30,995 bases of DNA from Saccoglossus kowalevskii (taxonomy: Eukaryota; Hemichordata; Enteropneusta; Harrimaniidae), in NCBI RefSeq assembly GCF_000003605.2, contig NW_003124898.1, positions 493,622 to 524,616 on the forward strand, in the 5' to 3' direction. The stretch's first letter is position 1; every line of letters starts with the position of its first letter. Shown here piece after piece: positions 18,263 through 28,815 of the stretch. The notes beneath the pieces are model-generated. The model was not told the origin of the DNA, did not search any database, and was given only the letters and a program-made list of their open reading frames with translations. A program made the position numbers and the translations under genes.

Positions 18263-20744
18263 AGACAAGGGAAAAAGAATTAATATTAAAATATTTATTT
18301 TGATTCCATCTATTGTGTGCATAGCTCTTACAGCAGTTCTGAGAATTATTCGGACAGTCAGTTAGCAATATATCTTTCAACTTTGCAAAACACTTGGGTA
18401 TTTGTCCAATCTAGACTGGATGGTGCCATTGTATTGGCACACCCTCAATTGGAATCCTTCCATTATCTTGCAAGATGCGGGTAAAACGCTGATTTCAAAA
18501 CGACACGCGTTGGTTACCATATATTGACAGGTTATATGTTGTATATGCATTCAAAGTGTTATTTTAAATTGTTATAACCATCTGAGTCCACCTAACATAC
18601 CGTAAAAACTTGATTCATTTGCGGTCTCTATTAGTTCGCGCACCCATTTTATTTTCGAATGCTAATTTTTAAATGTATCCTTTTAATTCGCAGCGTTCAA
18701 AAACATGTTTAAAATTGTATCCTACTAATTCGCGGGCCAGAATAAAGTAGATAACTCAGAATATATTGCATGAAGACATTAAAAATATACATTTTATTTG
18801 AGTTTTTATGTTCTCAGTACTTGGTGTAGCTGCAATCGCAGATAATCTCCATCAGCATAGCCTTTCAGTTAGCAAGCAGTTTAGGTTCGATAAAGATTTG
18901 ACCTGAAAAAAACCATTCCCCCTCGACACTACAGATGTTGGGCAAGATTACTACATAGTCGATAAATATCCATCGGTCAGCACATCAATTACGAATTTCC
19001 GTGATAGAAAGCTTAGTACAGGGCTTTTTCATCGCTGGTCCACAGGGTTGCATCGACCATGTGTCCACCATTATTCTATTACGTCATTTAAGTGAACCGC
19101 CCTAAGGTGCGTAAATTTGACATTTTTGATTGGTCGGGCGATTGACCTCGTGTCACATTTTCATTATACCGGATTCGGTAAAAAACACAGAGTTAAGTGG
19201 TCATGTACCTTCTATAAATCTAACCTTGCACACATAATCTTGTACTGACGTGTTTTTTGTCCAAGAAAGACGTTCCCTTTCATTTAATCCCCAGTTAACT
19301 CTTTCGCGTCCATGGTATTTGTGAGAGTTGAAAGATTTTTTGAACAAATGACAAGTAACTATATTGATTTGCGTCAAGCTGGATGGCCCGAATTTAAATA
19401 TCAGTGCATGAACTCTGGAGGTCATTGTCCAATGCCGCATGTAATTCCAACGCGTGGTTATTAGAGTTCAGTCGAAATGTACATGAATAATGCGATTGAA
19501 GTGCGCTGTCCAGAGTTCATTATATTATAGTAAAATTTAATTTGACGTTTGGTATGTTTATGTTTGCGTAATTATCAAGTCGGTGATATTGAAATATTCA
19601 CATACCCAATACCCTGGGTCAGTGCCCTAACAATAGTTAAAAAAAACTAATTATCATGAAAGCAATACATTACGAAGTTGAAATATTCAGAGCCGGTACA
19701 ATATTGTAAACAAATTTGCGTAATTAGAAAAGCAGTGCACTAAGTAAACGACGTTGATATATTCAAGCCAGTACAGAGTTGCATACAAGTTGTGTAATTA
19801 CAGTACCTTCGGATATAATAACAATTTTACTAGACTGACGCGCGGAGCATGAAAGAAAAGGGTTGCTAAAGTAACGCGCTAGTTCAGTGCGTGACTTGGG
19901 GCCAAACTTCAGTCAACACACACTTGATGTCAGCATCGCCGTGCAACAAGTTTCGCAAAAAAGTACTTGAAGTTCAATTACGTCCCAAAATGATGTCGCT
20001 GATCACTCAGTTGTTGCAGCGTGTGTTGTGTCATGTCCATAATGCACCTCGTTTCGACTTTGGCTTGCTTTTCCTTCTTAGTGCATGTTCTTGTTCACGT
20101 AAAATGCGACCTCTCATCAATGTATTAAAACACTTTGAATTTATACTTATGCATGATTATATTTGGTCAACGTGAAACATTATTTTTTCTAAACATTTTC
20201 TGAGACCATTTTTATCAACGCAGGGTTATTTTTCCAGACAAGATGGGCTTCGTAATATCTGCCATAACATCGCCCGGGCGATGCCTAGAAAAATAAAAAA
20301 AGGCAGTGCAGCCAGACAGCTACTTTGTAGCCACGTGTTCATTGTTTGTTTGTGTACAGAGTGACCTTTGCCATTTCAGTGTTTCATTTCAAGTGTAACT
20401 TGGTGTGTGGTCCTTGACGCAGTGTTCAAAAGTGCCTTCTTTGAGCGATTACTTTTTCAACTGTAGTTTGAAAATGACGAGGGTATGACAACCGTTATTA
20501 TGTCTAGTTCTTTTTTATACCATGTACAACTGACTGAAATGAGCGAGGGGGGTTGACATTTTTCGACAAATTTAAGCAACACCCAACTTGCGATTTTTGA
20601 AATTACTGAAAATAATTACAATATAAATAAAGAATGGTTGTTGTATAAGCACGCTAGATAATACCGGTAGATGCAATTCAACATGCCGACAACCCCTATG
20701 AAATAGTATTCCGAAACCACACGCCCGGTCAATCAAGTGGCGCC
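18248..20744. other. AARS1 intron 5, upstream of GLYATL gene 1
   Basis: About 2.5 kb. It holds an inverted-repeat arm (18335-18416), a MITE-like left end (CCGTAAAAACTTGATTCATT near 18600) with no right end found, and loosely repeated units of 75-95 bp (about 19560-19800: TTTGCGTAATTA and GAAATATTCA recur). Open stretches at 19201-19440 and 19891-20175 show no recognisable domain. Confidence 0.5.
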
Positions 20745-20826
20745 AACAGATTGGGCAAAGACCAAAGTGTTTTGCAAAGCTGCAAGTCATTTTGCTAACT
20801 GACTATCTGAATAATTCTCAGAAAGG
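18335..20826. repeat. Inverted repeat pair, arms of about 82 bp
   Basis: The left arm (18335-18416) and right arm (20745-20826) are inverted copies, roughly 80% alike by eye. Shared pieces are CTGAGAATTATTC, GTCAGTTAGCAA and TTTGCAAAACACTT. They flank 2.3 kb with no recognised gene. They could be TIRs of a decayed transposon or an inverted duplication of the region just upstream of GLYATL gene 1. Confidence 0.6.
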
Positions 20827-21054
20827 CTGTAATGGGAGCCTTTCAATTTAATTTGTATGCCATCAGATTTTGTTGAAATCTGTATTAACTACCTAATTTG
20901 CATAATTATTTGCTTGTTTTTACTTTTTTGAGGTTCTTCCAAATTTACATGAATGATCTTGAAAAATTAACATCACATATGCCCTATTAACTAACATACA
21001 TGTACTTAAACTGGACAGCACCAGCTTCACCATTATTTGCATAATATTTATACA

Positions 21055-21229
21055 GTCACCCCTCGCTAAGTCGCAGGTGTCAGGATCCAAGCAAAAGTGG
21101 CAATTTATCATGGGTTGCGACTTAATGAGGGGCCTCATGAAAGAATTGAATTTTTGGGAGCCATCCAACTACCCGCAACTTAGCCGTAATCCTGATTTAC
21201 CAAGACGTGACTTAGCGAATGATCACTGT
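21055..21229. mobile_element. Tigger/pogo-like MITE, 175 bp
   Basis: The left end CAGTCACCCCTCGCTAAGTC and the right end GACTTAGCGAATGATCACTG are inverted copies with some mismatches, with TA on both sides. TIRs starting CAGT followed by a C-rich block, and TA duplication, are typical of pogo/Tigger-type Tc1/mariner elements. No transposase. Confidence 0.75.
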
Positions 21230-21984
21230 ATCAATATCTATCATATATTTGTGTGGTTACAGAACTATAACAAGAAAGAAAACTAAATTCTCGGACTATT
21301 AATGTTTTTAGTCCCCGTTCGGACGAAGTCCGAAAACGATGACTTATAATTTGGTCTCCAAAGTTATCAAAACAAAATGAATTTTCAAATTTACATTCTA
21401 TGCTAAAAATTGTTGAGCATGTAATCTTTTTTTTGACGTGTTGCACCCTAGTTGAATACAGGTTGACATACATTTGTGATTCAAGACAGAATTCATGAAA
21501 ACCATTCCTCTTCTGCAAATATTTTTGTTATACCTGAATTAGTGTATTTTTCTTCTTCAAAAAGTATACCAAAATGTGTGCCTGAATTATACAACCCCCC
21601 ACAGAGATATGCCAATTTCATGTCCTTAATATGTGTAGTAATACTGCTCCCAATATGAATTTATATCCCTCTCCCCCTAACATATTTCCTGCTCTCAATA
21701 TGTAAAGAAATATTTTAGCACCAATATGTGTCATGAATTATACCCCCTCACATATATTCTGCTATGAATGAATAAAACAATGCATACAACTACAATTTTT
21801 CATCCTGTTTTATAGCCAACTGGAAGTTATGTCCTTAATATAATTAAACAAATTAGGCACCAATGTTTTTGTAAGATATTTACATCAATCAATGTCTTTT
21901 GGTAGACTGCTTTCTCACTGCTGTTTCAATCCTAAAACTTGTTTATATTCAAAATTAATTATGATTAAAAATTAGTTATGCATA
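21230..21984. other. AARS1 intron 5, middle
   Basis: AT-rich DNA. A small hairpin (TTCGGACGAAGTCCGAA, 21319-21335) resembles the terminal hairpins of the other Helentron-like arrays in the window, but no array follows. Loose repetition of CAATATG(T/A) occurs at 21640-21770. No gene. Confidence 0.45.
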
Positions 21985-22325
21985 TTCATAAATACAGGTA
22001 AAATTTAACTTAGTTTCATCATAAGCAAATTATTTTGGTTGCATGCAAATGCTTAATGCGATACAATATCCGCCATGTTAGTTGACATAATAGTTAATGA
22101 ATCACAATGGTGGATGGTGCCAACGTGATCAAATAACTGTAGATCATTTAAAGGGTTCGGTGACCTCACTGAAGGGAAAAGACGGAAGAGATTTACTAAT
22201 GTTGCAGTACAATCTTTTGGCATTGATTTTTGGGGAAAATTCGTACTTTTCGAAAGAAAAACTGAAGGATTAAAGAAAGATTTAACCCTTTTTATAGTGA
22301 TAACATCTCATTGTTGAAACAAGAG
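21985..22325. repeat. Dispersed repeat, copy of the interior of the 10665-11929 element
   Basis: Matches about 11195-11610 in the same order and strand: ATTATTTTGGT, ATATCCGCCATGT, GGTGGATGGTGC, GGTGACCTCACTGAAGG, CAATCTTTTGGC and TTTCGAAAGAAAAACTGA. It lacks the CCGTTAAAA termini, so it is an older or truncated copy, or a related family. Confidence 0.7.
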
Positions 22326-22984
22326 TTTACCCATTCACTCTAAACATTGTACTCTTGAATAAGAACCAGTGTCTACAAAATACTGAAATTAAGCTTCTAA
22401 TTTAGGCACTAGAAAAATTTAAATGTCATAACAAATTATGCCTAAATTAGAGTATTTGTGGTATACATACCTGTGATCACTAGTATTTTGTGAGAGCTAC
22501 ACTATCATCTACCATCCACTCCACAATGCCCGGACCTTGTACTGTTCTTATTTACATGATTTAAATAAGATTATTGAACTTTGTACTACCAATGTATAAG
22601 ATCCCTTGCTGTACAATGAAAACCTGCAATGTGGGAAGCATACTTTGGCATAATTAGATGGGATATAAAATCCCAGCTTATGTCACAGTGATCGTCAGTT
22701 GTGGCGTGGATCTGAAGGGAGTTAAAAGCCGTTGCTGATGAAAAGTTACCCCAACTTTGGGGTCAATTTTCTTGGTAATGAAAATGGGCCCTGTATACTA
22801 AGTTCGCAAAAAACATTCAGTCTTTAGAAGTCACTTAGTTCATTACTAGGATGTATTCTGCTGTTACATTTATTATTTTCAACTGTTTTGTATTTTCTGG
22901 AATGAAGGCAGCATTTACAGTTCATTCAAAGTTTAAAGTTGCATTGGGATTACGTTCATACAGTGTAACAATGTCGGCGCCAAT

Positions 22985-23310
22985 GCGAAAAGTAGCCAAA
23001 ATAGAAAGCATGATCATTTGAACACTGCTATTACAAAACTGGTAATAGGTAATAAATTTGAAGCGAAAGTATTCAAAAATCCGTTTTTGGCTGTTGCAAT
23101 GGCAGTGGTGGGCCAGGATTTTTTCCAATCAGTGACGGTACGACCGCAAAGTAGCCAAAATAAAAAGCATGATCATTTGAACACTGCTATTACAAAACTG
23201 GTAGGAGGTAATAAATTTGAAGGGAAAGTATTCAAAAATCAGTTTTTGACTGTTGCAATGGCAGTGGTGGGCCAGGATTTTTTTCCAATCAGTGACGGTA
23301 CGACCTACCT
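22985..23310 (+). repeat. Tandem duplication, two copies of 159 bp
   Basis: The unit starts GTAGCCAAAATA and recurs at 22992 and 23151; copies are about 93% alike. 159 is a multiple of three, so one plus-strand frame runs through both copies and shows a 53-residue repeat (NTAITKLV, GNKFE, KVFKN, VAMAVVGQDFF). No known domain recognised; the open frame has no start context or splice partners, so I call it a repeat rather than a gene. Confidence 0.8.
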
Positions 23311-24400
23311 GTCAAATATTCACTTTTGAGATTTTGATTTTTGGTATGTGTTGGTTCTTGGATAGTTCAGCTTCGTCGTCCTGTACTTCATTTAGTAATT
23401 CGAACTTCCCAGATTGCGTAAAAACGGAGAATTGCCTTGGCTTAATTGTTTGCCGCTTAGGTACGTGCTCTGTAACTTGCAGCACATGAACCTAAAAGCG
23501 TTATGTAATCAAAATCACAAGAAGTTCACTATCCCTGATACGGGTATTGCTAAATCGCCAGCTGTGAACTTTATCAGGACAAATATTGATTAATTTTGTG
23601 CAGGTTATACAATGAAATAATTAATATTTCATTTTTGTTAGTGTATCTTTAATTTTATTTATTAAAGCATGTACACATTATAACTAATTGGGGTGGGAAT
23701 TGCCAAGCCAATTTATAAAATTATAAACAAATATTTTCGTAAATAACGCTGACCGTGAAATACGCCCTTGAGAAGTGTTACTGACGGAATATTTTATATT
23801 GCAATTTCTTTCAATTCTAATTAGTTGTATTGCAATGCATTAGTAATAATGTAAATATATATATATATATATATATTTCATTGTTGAGACTGAGTTATAT
23901 ATTTGTTACGTACTATTATTTTTTTATATTGGAAAACTGTTATGGGGATTATTAATTTTAATAAACAATATTCAACTATCCTTTGCAACACCGTGACCAA
24001 TAAGATCATAATGATAATGTAATGTAAGCATGGGTCTTATTTTGGAACTCCTGCCAGAGAGCCTGTACAAACCATAAAGGCAAATTAATAGCTTCTAAGG
24101 ATGGTATTCTCAGAATAGCGCAAGTTGTTAAAGAAACATAAAGCTTTAATTCTCAACAACGATGAAAGGATCAGTTACTGCGACAAAGCCCTATTTCCCG
24201 CAAGACCCACCCAATACGAAATCCACTTAACGCGAAAGCCACTTACCGCGAAGCTACTAGTGCATTTTATAAAATTTGTTTTGCTCATTTTTGCGTGTTT
24301 TCGACTTTTTCTCTGAAACCACCGGTCACATTTCTTTGAAATTCATAATGCAGACAGAATGACTAATGACTGGTTCTCTCTCAAGTTTGTTCATTTGGTA
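23311..24400. other. AARS1 intron 5, between repeats
   Basis: AT-rich. An (AT)n microsatellite lies at 23851-23877. Near 24190-24260 a phrase AACGCGAAAGCCACTTACCG resembles Tigger-type ends but no inverted partner was found. No gene. Confidence 0.5.
23851..23877. repeat. (AT)n microsatellite
   Basis: About 12 uninterrupted AT units. Confidence 0.95.
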
Positions 24401-24410
24401 TCTCCATTTT

Positions 24411-25090
24411 AAGCTCCGCTGTCGACTTTGTCGAGCGGAGCTTATCATATGAGTGATTGTCCGTTGTCGTTCGTGTCAATGTTTTACTTTTTCGACTTCT
24501 TCTTGAAAACTACAAGCCTGAATGCTTTGATACTTGGTGTATATGTACCTTGGATAGGCCTCTCTCAGATTTGTTCATTTCATGATGATATCTTCAATTC
24601 TCTAATTTTGGTGAATATTTTTGTCATTTTTGGTAAAAAGTGATATTTTTGACTTCTTGTTGAAAACAGCAAGTCCAATTGCTTTGATATTACATATATA
24701 GGTACTACATGTGGATCTCTCTCAGATTTATTCATTTTGTAACGATATCTTTAATTCTCTAATTTTAATGAATATTGTCATTTTTGGTAAAAAGTGATAT
24801 TTTCGACTTCTTGTTAAAAACCTCAAGTTCAATTGCTTTGATATTACATATATAGGTACTACATGTGGACCACTCTTAGATTTGTTCATTTCATGATGAT
24901 ATCTTCAATTCTCTACTTTTGATGAATATTTTTGTCATTTTTTGTAAAAAGTGATATTTTCTTCTTGTTGAAAACCACAATTATTTATGGTGAAAAATGA
25001 TATTTTTAAATTCTTGTTGAAAACAGCAAATCCAGTTGCATTGATACTATTCATATTGTTCATTTTCTAATGATATCTTCTGTTCTTTAG
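24411..25090 (-). mobile_element. Helentron-like array with terminal hairpin, downstream of GLYATL gene 2
   Basis: A perfect hairpin with arms AAGCTCCGCT and AGCGGAGCTT (24411-24443) is followed on the plus strand by about four units of 145-175 bp. Each contains CATTT(C/T)(A/G)TGATGATATCTTC-like, TTTTTGTCATTTTTGGT and CTTCTTGTTGAAAA phrases, with unit marks near 24590, 24737, 24893 and 25067. Read on the minus strand this is array then 3' hairpin, the same layout as the element at 1-680. The array begins about 50 bp after the stop codon of GLYATL gene 2. Confidence 0.6.
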
Positions 25091-25142
25091 TTGAACTGTG
25101 CATTGCTAACAGTGGAGCTATCTCAGCCGAGAGGCTGCTTGT

Positions 25143-26000
25143 TTAAAAATTTGCTTTTGTTTTCTCAAACATCAACCAAGATGTTACAAGGTCATCACAT
25201 ATCTTGTATCCACGTTGGTTTTTTTGGTTCTTCTGCGCCTCAGCTGGAACCCAGGCGAAGGGAACATCATTACGTTCAGCAATTTGCAATTGCAACTTTG
25301 TTACAACTATTTTTAAGAATCCCATCTTTCGGTAGGCTGGTTCACAATAACCGTTTCCAATATCGCCAAACTCTTTCTCTAGAACCCATGTAATTGGTTG
25401 ATGGTGTTTGTCAAAAATCGCCAAAGAAGGACAGTATTTCAGCCTTTTTGCAAACATTGGCGTAGGAGATTGAGGGTGGATCCACCGTTCTTCCAACAAT
25501 GTTGCATGCTCTGGAGATAGGTGGCCGATTGTAAAACCATCTGGTAAACGGGGTGATTGTGCAAACTTCTTAGTTTTATCACTGGTTACAAGAATCATTG
25601 TAACTCCATCATAGCGGTATGACTTTTGGAAGCCCTGTGCAGCGCACGTTTCCATGACAACATCTCGGTTGTAATGTGGTACAGTATTGAAAAACACCTT
25701 TTTTTGTTCCCAGTCAATGAGTCCGTCAGATCTCAACATTGTTTTAAGTCTCTCATTGTCTTTAGAGAAAGGAAAATATTCTCTCGTCATTGGTGGGTGA
25801 CGAAAATCCATCATCACAATTACAACACTTGTACATTGCTGAACATCTTCAGTATCAATAAACACGTCAATAATTGGCCATTTGTTCTGTGTTGAAACAC
25901 TATTTTTAATAACCCAATACTGTGCGAAGCAGTCTGGTGTCCATTTCTTGAGATGCGTAATAAGTTCTGGTAAGCTATCTCTTGGAACTGGAATTGCCAT
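25143..26000 (-). CDS. Glycine N-acyltransferase-like protein, paralogue 2
   Basis: 285 residues; intact, intronless coding frame. Same domain order as paralogue 1: N-terminal GLYAT domain (KKWTPDCFAQYWVIKNSV, NKWPIIDVFID, YFPFSKDN, DGLIDWEQ) and C-terminal FR47-like GNAT domain (LPDGFTIGHLSPEHATLLEE, CPSLAIFDKHHQPITWVLEK, EFGDIGNGYCEPAYRKMGF). The two paralogues are most different between the domains (about residues 127-147), where paralogue 2 has a Lys-rich stretch in place of a hydrophobic one. Start chosen at MAIPV, shared with paralogue 1; the 17 codons upstream are probably intron because TTTCTGTAG lies just before. The 3' flanks of both genes are alike (GGAGCTAT-TCAGCC). Acyl acceptor and donor unknown. 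Confidence 0.88.
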   Translation of the reverse strand: MAIPVPRDSLPELITHLKKWTPDCFAQYWVIKNSVSTQNKWPIIDVFIDTEDVQQCTSVVIVMMDFRHPPMTREYFPFSKDNERLKTMLRSDGLIDWEQKKVFFNTVPHYNRDVVMETCAAQGFQKSYRYDGVTMILVTSDKTKKFAQSPRLPDGFTIGHLSPEHATLLEERWIHPQSPTPMFAKRLKYCPSLAIFDKHHQPITWVLEKEFGDIGNGYCEPAYRKMGFLKIVVTKLQLQIAERNDVPFAWVPAEAQKNQKNQRGYKICDDLVTSWLMFEKTKANF

Positions 26001-26242
26001 TTTTTCTACAGAAATAGATGAGTAGAAAATAAATATTAATACAATGTACATCTTTTTCGATTGTAAAATGGGCTTTTTTAATCAGCAATGTTCAGTGTCC
26101 TGTTTCGACTGCTTTGTACATCAATACATTACTACAAAGTACACCAGCAGTACCATGCTTCCACTATCATGATGCCATCCTTCAATTGACTGACCTGATA
26201 TCTTGTTCATATTGAATACATATAGAAAACTACATACCGGTA

Positions 26243-26450
26243 CTGTAAAACGACTATTTTCACTGGGTTTAAATTTCACTGATTTACCATTCCAGGCATA
26301 TATTCATTAGGTTTTAAATTCATGGTGTTATCATTTAGATAATGCATTCTACGCCCAATTTTACATATTCACTGGGTTTTAATTGAGGGCATTTTCCAGT
26401 CAGCGAAATAAACAAAATTAAAACCCAGTGACTAATTAACCCGTTTACAG
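26243..26450. mobile_element. MITE family B, copy 1
   Basis: Starts CTGTAAAACGACTATTTTCA and ends TAATTAACCCGTTTACAG, with TA on both sides. The phrase CACTGGGTTT(T)AA occurs near both ends in inverted positions. Central blocks ATTTACCATTCCAGGCATA and TATCATTTAGATAATGCATT are shared, inverted, with copy 2. Confidence 0.85.
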
Positions 26451-26958
26451 TATATATGGGTTAAAGTTCATATACTCGTTAAGTTGTACAGTTTTAAATA
26501 AAACAAAAAAAATAACTTTTTTAACAATTTGAGAGTTCCTGCATTTATTAAATAAATATTCTCGAGTGAAGACTTGTTGCTGTACTGTTTATTTTTGTCA
26601 CTGACAGATCAAACTTTTCATCACCAGTTTCCCCCATTCATCACAAAATAGTCCTGTTTATAGTCTGCGCTTTACTTCAGAGGATTGAGACAAAAATAGC
26701 CAAATTTTTTGAGTAAAAACTGAAAATTGACTCAAATTTTGTTTGTTGGCTCAAGAATTAGTGTTCATTTTCAGAAATATTGAAGAATATAAGAAACAAA
26801 GTGTAGAAATTAGTTGGGAAAGAAAGTCTGGTGGTGAAAAGGTTCAGGCAGTTTGAATGCGTAGATGCATGTAGTTTGTGATAACAATTAAATTAACAAT
26901 TTAATTAACAATTAATATTTTCACATAGATTTAATTACAATCTGTCAGAATAAGTATA

Positions 26959-27356
26959 CTGTAAAGGGGTTAAATCTATTCACAGGGTTTTAATTTTGCT
27001 TATTTCGGAAAATGTGCTAAATTAAAACCCAGTGAATATGTAAAATTAAAATTTAGCATAAAACATATCATCTAAATGATAAAACCGTGAATTTAAAACC
27101 CACTGAATATGCCTGAAATGGTAAATCAGTGTCACACGCAACGTAATATTACTACCAATTTCTAGAATGTTCTATTACCTTCTATTGCCTCGTACAGTGT
27201 TCTATTACCTATTCAACCAGTTTCTAAACAAAATCTAGAATATTCCACCCAGACACAGTACGGTTCTAGAACATTCTCAGTGACACGGAAGTGGTACATA
27301 AGTCGTATGCGACAATCAGCGAAATTTAAACCCAGTGAAAATTAGTCATTTTACTG
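26959..27356. mobile_element. MITE family B, copy 2 (inverted, interrupted)
   Basis: Starts CTGTAAAGGGGTTAAATC and ends TTAGTCATTTTACTG with TA on both sides. In reverse orientation it follows copy 1 block by block, except for 183 extra bases at 27131-27313. Confidence 0.85.
27131..27313. mobile_element. Nested 183-bp element with heat-shock-element arrays
   Basis: The extra segment in family B copy 2 starts GTCACACGCAACG and ends CGTCGTATGCGAC-like (AGTCGTATGCGAC). The ends are imperfect inverted repeats (GTCACACGCAAC against GTCGCATACGAC, differing only by transitions). It is flanked by AATCAGT (27124-27130) and AATCAGC (27314-27320), a probable 6-7-bp target duplication. Inside are TTCTAGAATGTTC (27160-27172) and TTCTAGAACATTC (27264-27276), both perfect three-unit heat shock element patterns, and a third partial one (CTAGAATATTCC). 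No coding capacity. Confidence 0.75.
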
Positions 27357-28241
27357 TATCTAATATACAACATGACTACAAAAAAAGTCCAGACTGTGTA
27401 ACTAATCTCCCATATTCCTTGAAAATATATATATGTACAGGTTTACCTTGTTTCCCCCCAAAAAATTGAGCCAGTTATGAAATAGAAAATATAGTGACAA
27501 ATTTTGATGAATTATGAATTTAATACATACCTGCGGTGAGTGATATTTTGTGAGACCTACACCTGTGACTCTTTTACAACTGACTGTACTGGTCTCAGCA
27601 TGTACAACTTATCTTTTCAAGATCTAATGAATGCACATGTGTTCTTGACCTGTGAACTTAAAATGTGATCTTTTAACTTTAGGTTACATCTAATCTTTCG
27701 CAGTGTTCTGATTCATTCATTGACAATTTGGCGGCTACAAATGTTGACAGAGTAGTTTTAAGGATAATAATGTTTTATTGCATCTTTAGAAATAACATTT
27801 CTATCAGTTTACAGCAATAAAGTGTAATATGAAATAAAATATAAAAAATGAAAATTTAAAATGTAAAACGATCATGAGTCCATGCAGTCTTTCCTAATAG
27901 TAAAAATATAAATATTCTCCAATCTGTCTTCTATCTATAAGATAAAATATTACTATGGTTACACCGGAAATGAACAACAGGGATCACTATAGAGGAGGAG
28001 GGTCAGGAAGGGTATTCAATGCCACTTTTAATAAAAATCTGAAATCAGCGATCATATTCTACCTTAATGCCCCACTCTTTATCTACTTTTATAGGGCTTT
28101 CAAGTCTCCAACAGTTAAATGGCATAATTTCATTCGCTTGAAAGCCTCCACAGAATGAATGGGGGGAAAATGGAGTTAGCAGGCAATGTTAAAAATGACT
28201 TGACCGTTGCCATGGAATTTCAATAATTTTCTGTTCTGCAG

Positions 28242-28387
28242 GGCACTGGTGTGAGAGAATACCAAGGTAAGGTTGGTAGTGAAGATACCGATGGTATTGA
28301 TATGGCATACAGAGTTGTTGCAGATCACATACGAACACTGACGATAGCTATATCTGACGGTGGAAGACCAGATAATGTTGGAAGAGG
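28242..28387 (+). CDS. AARS1: AARS1 coding exon 6 (residues 274-321)
   Basis: 146 nt; acceptor TTTTCTGTTCTGCAG, donor GTAAATGT after GG of a split Gly codon. Encodes [32 protein letters not shown] and [11 protein letters not shown], the start of the tRNA-recognition domain. It resumes the frame left by exon 5 12.9 kb upstream. Confidence 0.97.
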
Positions 28388-28815
28388 GTAAATGTGGGAT
28401 TCATTTATTATTCTTATATAAAATTAAGAATTATGTATTTTCATAGCTGCGAGAGTGTCTCCTTTATGAAAATGGAAACTTTGCAGCTTATAACAGCTAG
28501 CTGCAAGGATATTGCACTAAAAGTAACTCTTCCCACTTTGCATAAACTTAGCAAAAAGTTGAAAATTACTTTTCAGACACCTTGATAGAAATGGATTGTA
28601 CATGGATTGTGTTTATCATACAGACTAATCTAATTTTTGGATTTAAAATAATGGCAGCATCTTCATCAGGTTATTATACTGAAGAAATTGTTCTAAAACC
28701 TGCTGTATCGTGATTGTATATTCATCAAGCTGGGAATAAATGTTGGACTGATTTCATAGTGCAGTGTTCTGAAATCAACATGACTGCATATGAACCTCGT
28801 ATGTCTCATCATTGT

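Larger units (their letters stand above)
26001..28241. other. AARS1 intron 5, right part
   Basis: Holds two family B MITEs (26243-26450 and 26959-27356), the second interrupted by another element. A palindromic AATTAAATTAAC region lies at 26880-26930. A weak fold-back (GGGCTTTCAAG near 28095, CTTGAAAGCCT near 28138) may be a further MITE. A plus-strand open stretch at 27955-28158 has no recognisable similarity. Confidence 0.55.

Noticed and set aside
17387-26000. Reading the two GLYATL genes as processed retrocopies
   Set aside because: No poly-A tract or target duplication was seen, and both keep an acceptor-like site at the same place before the ATG.
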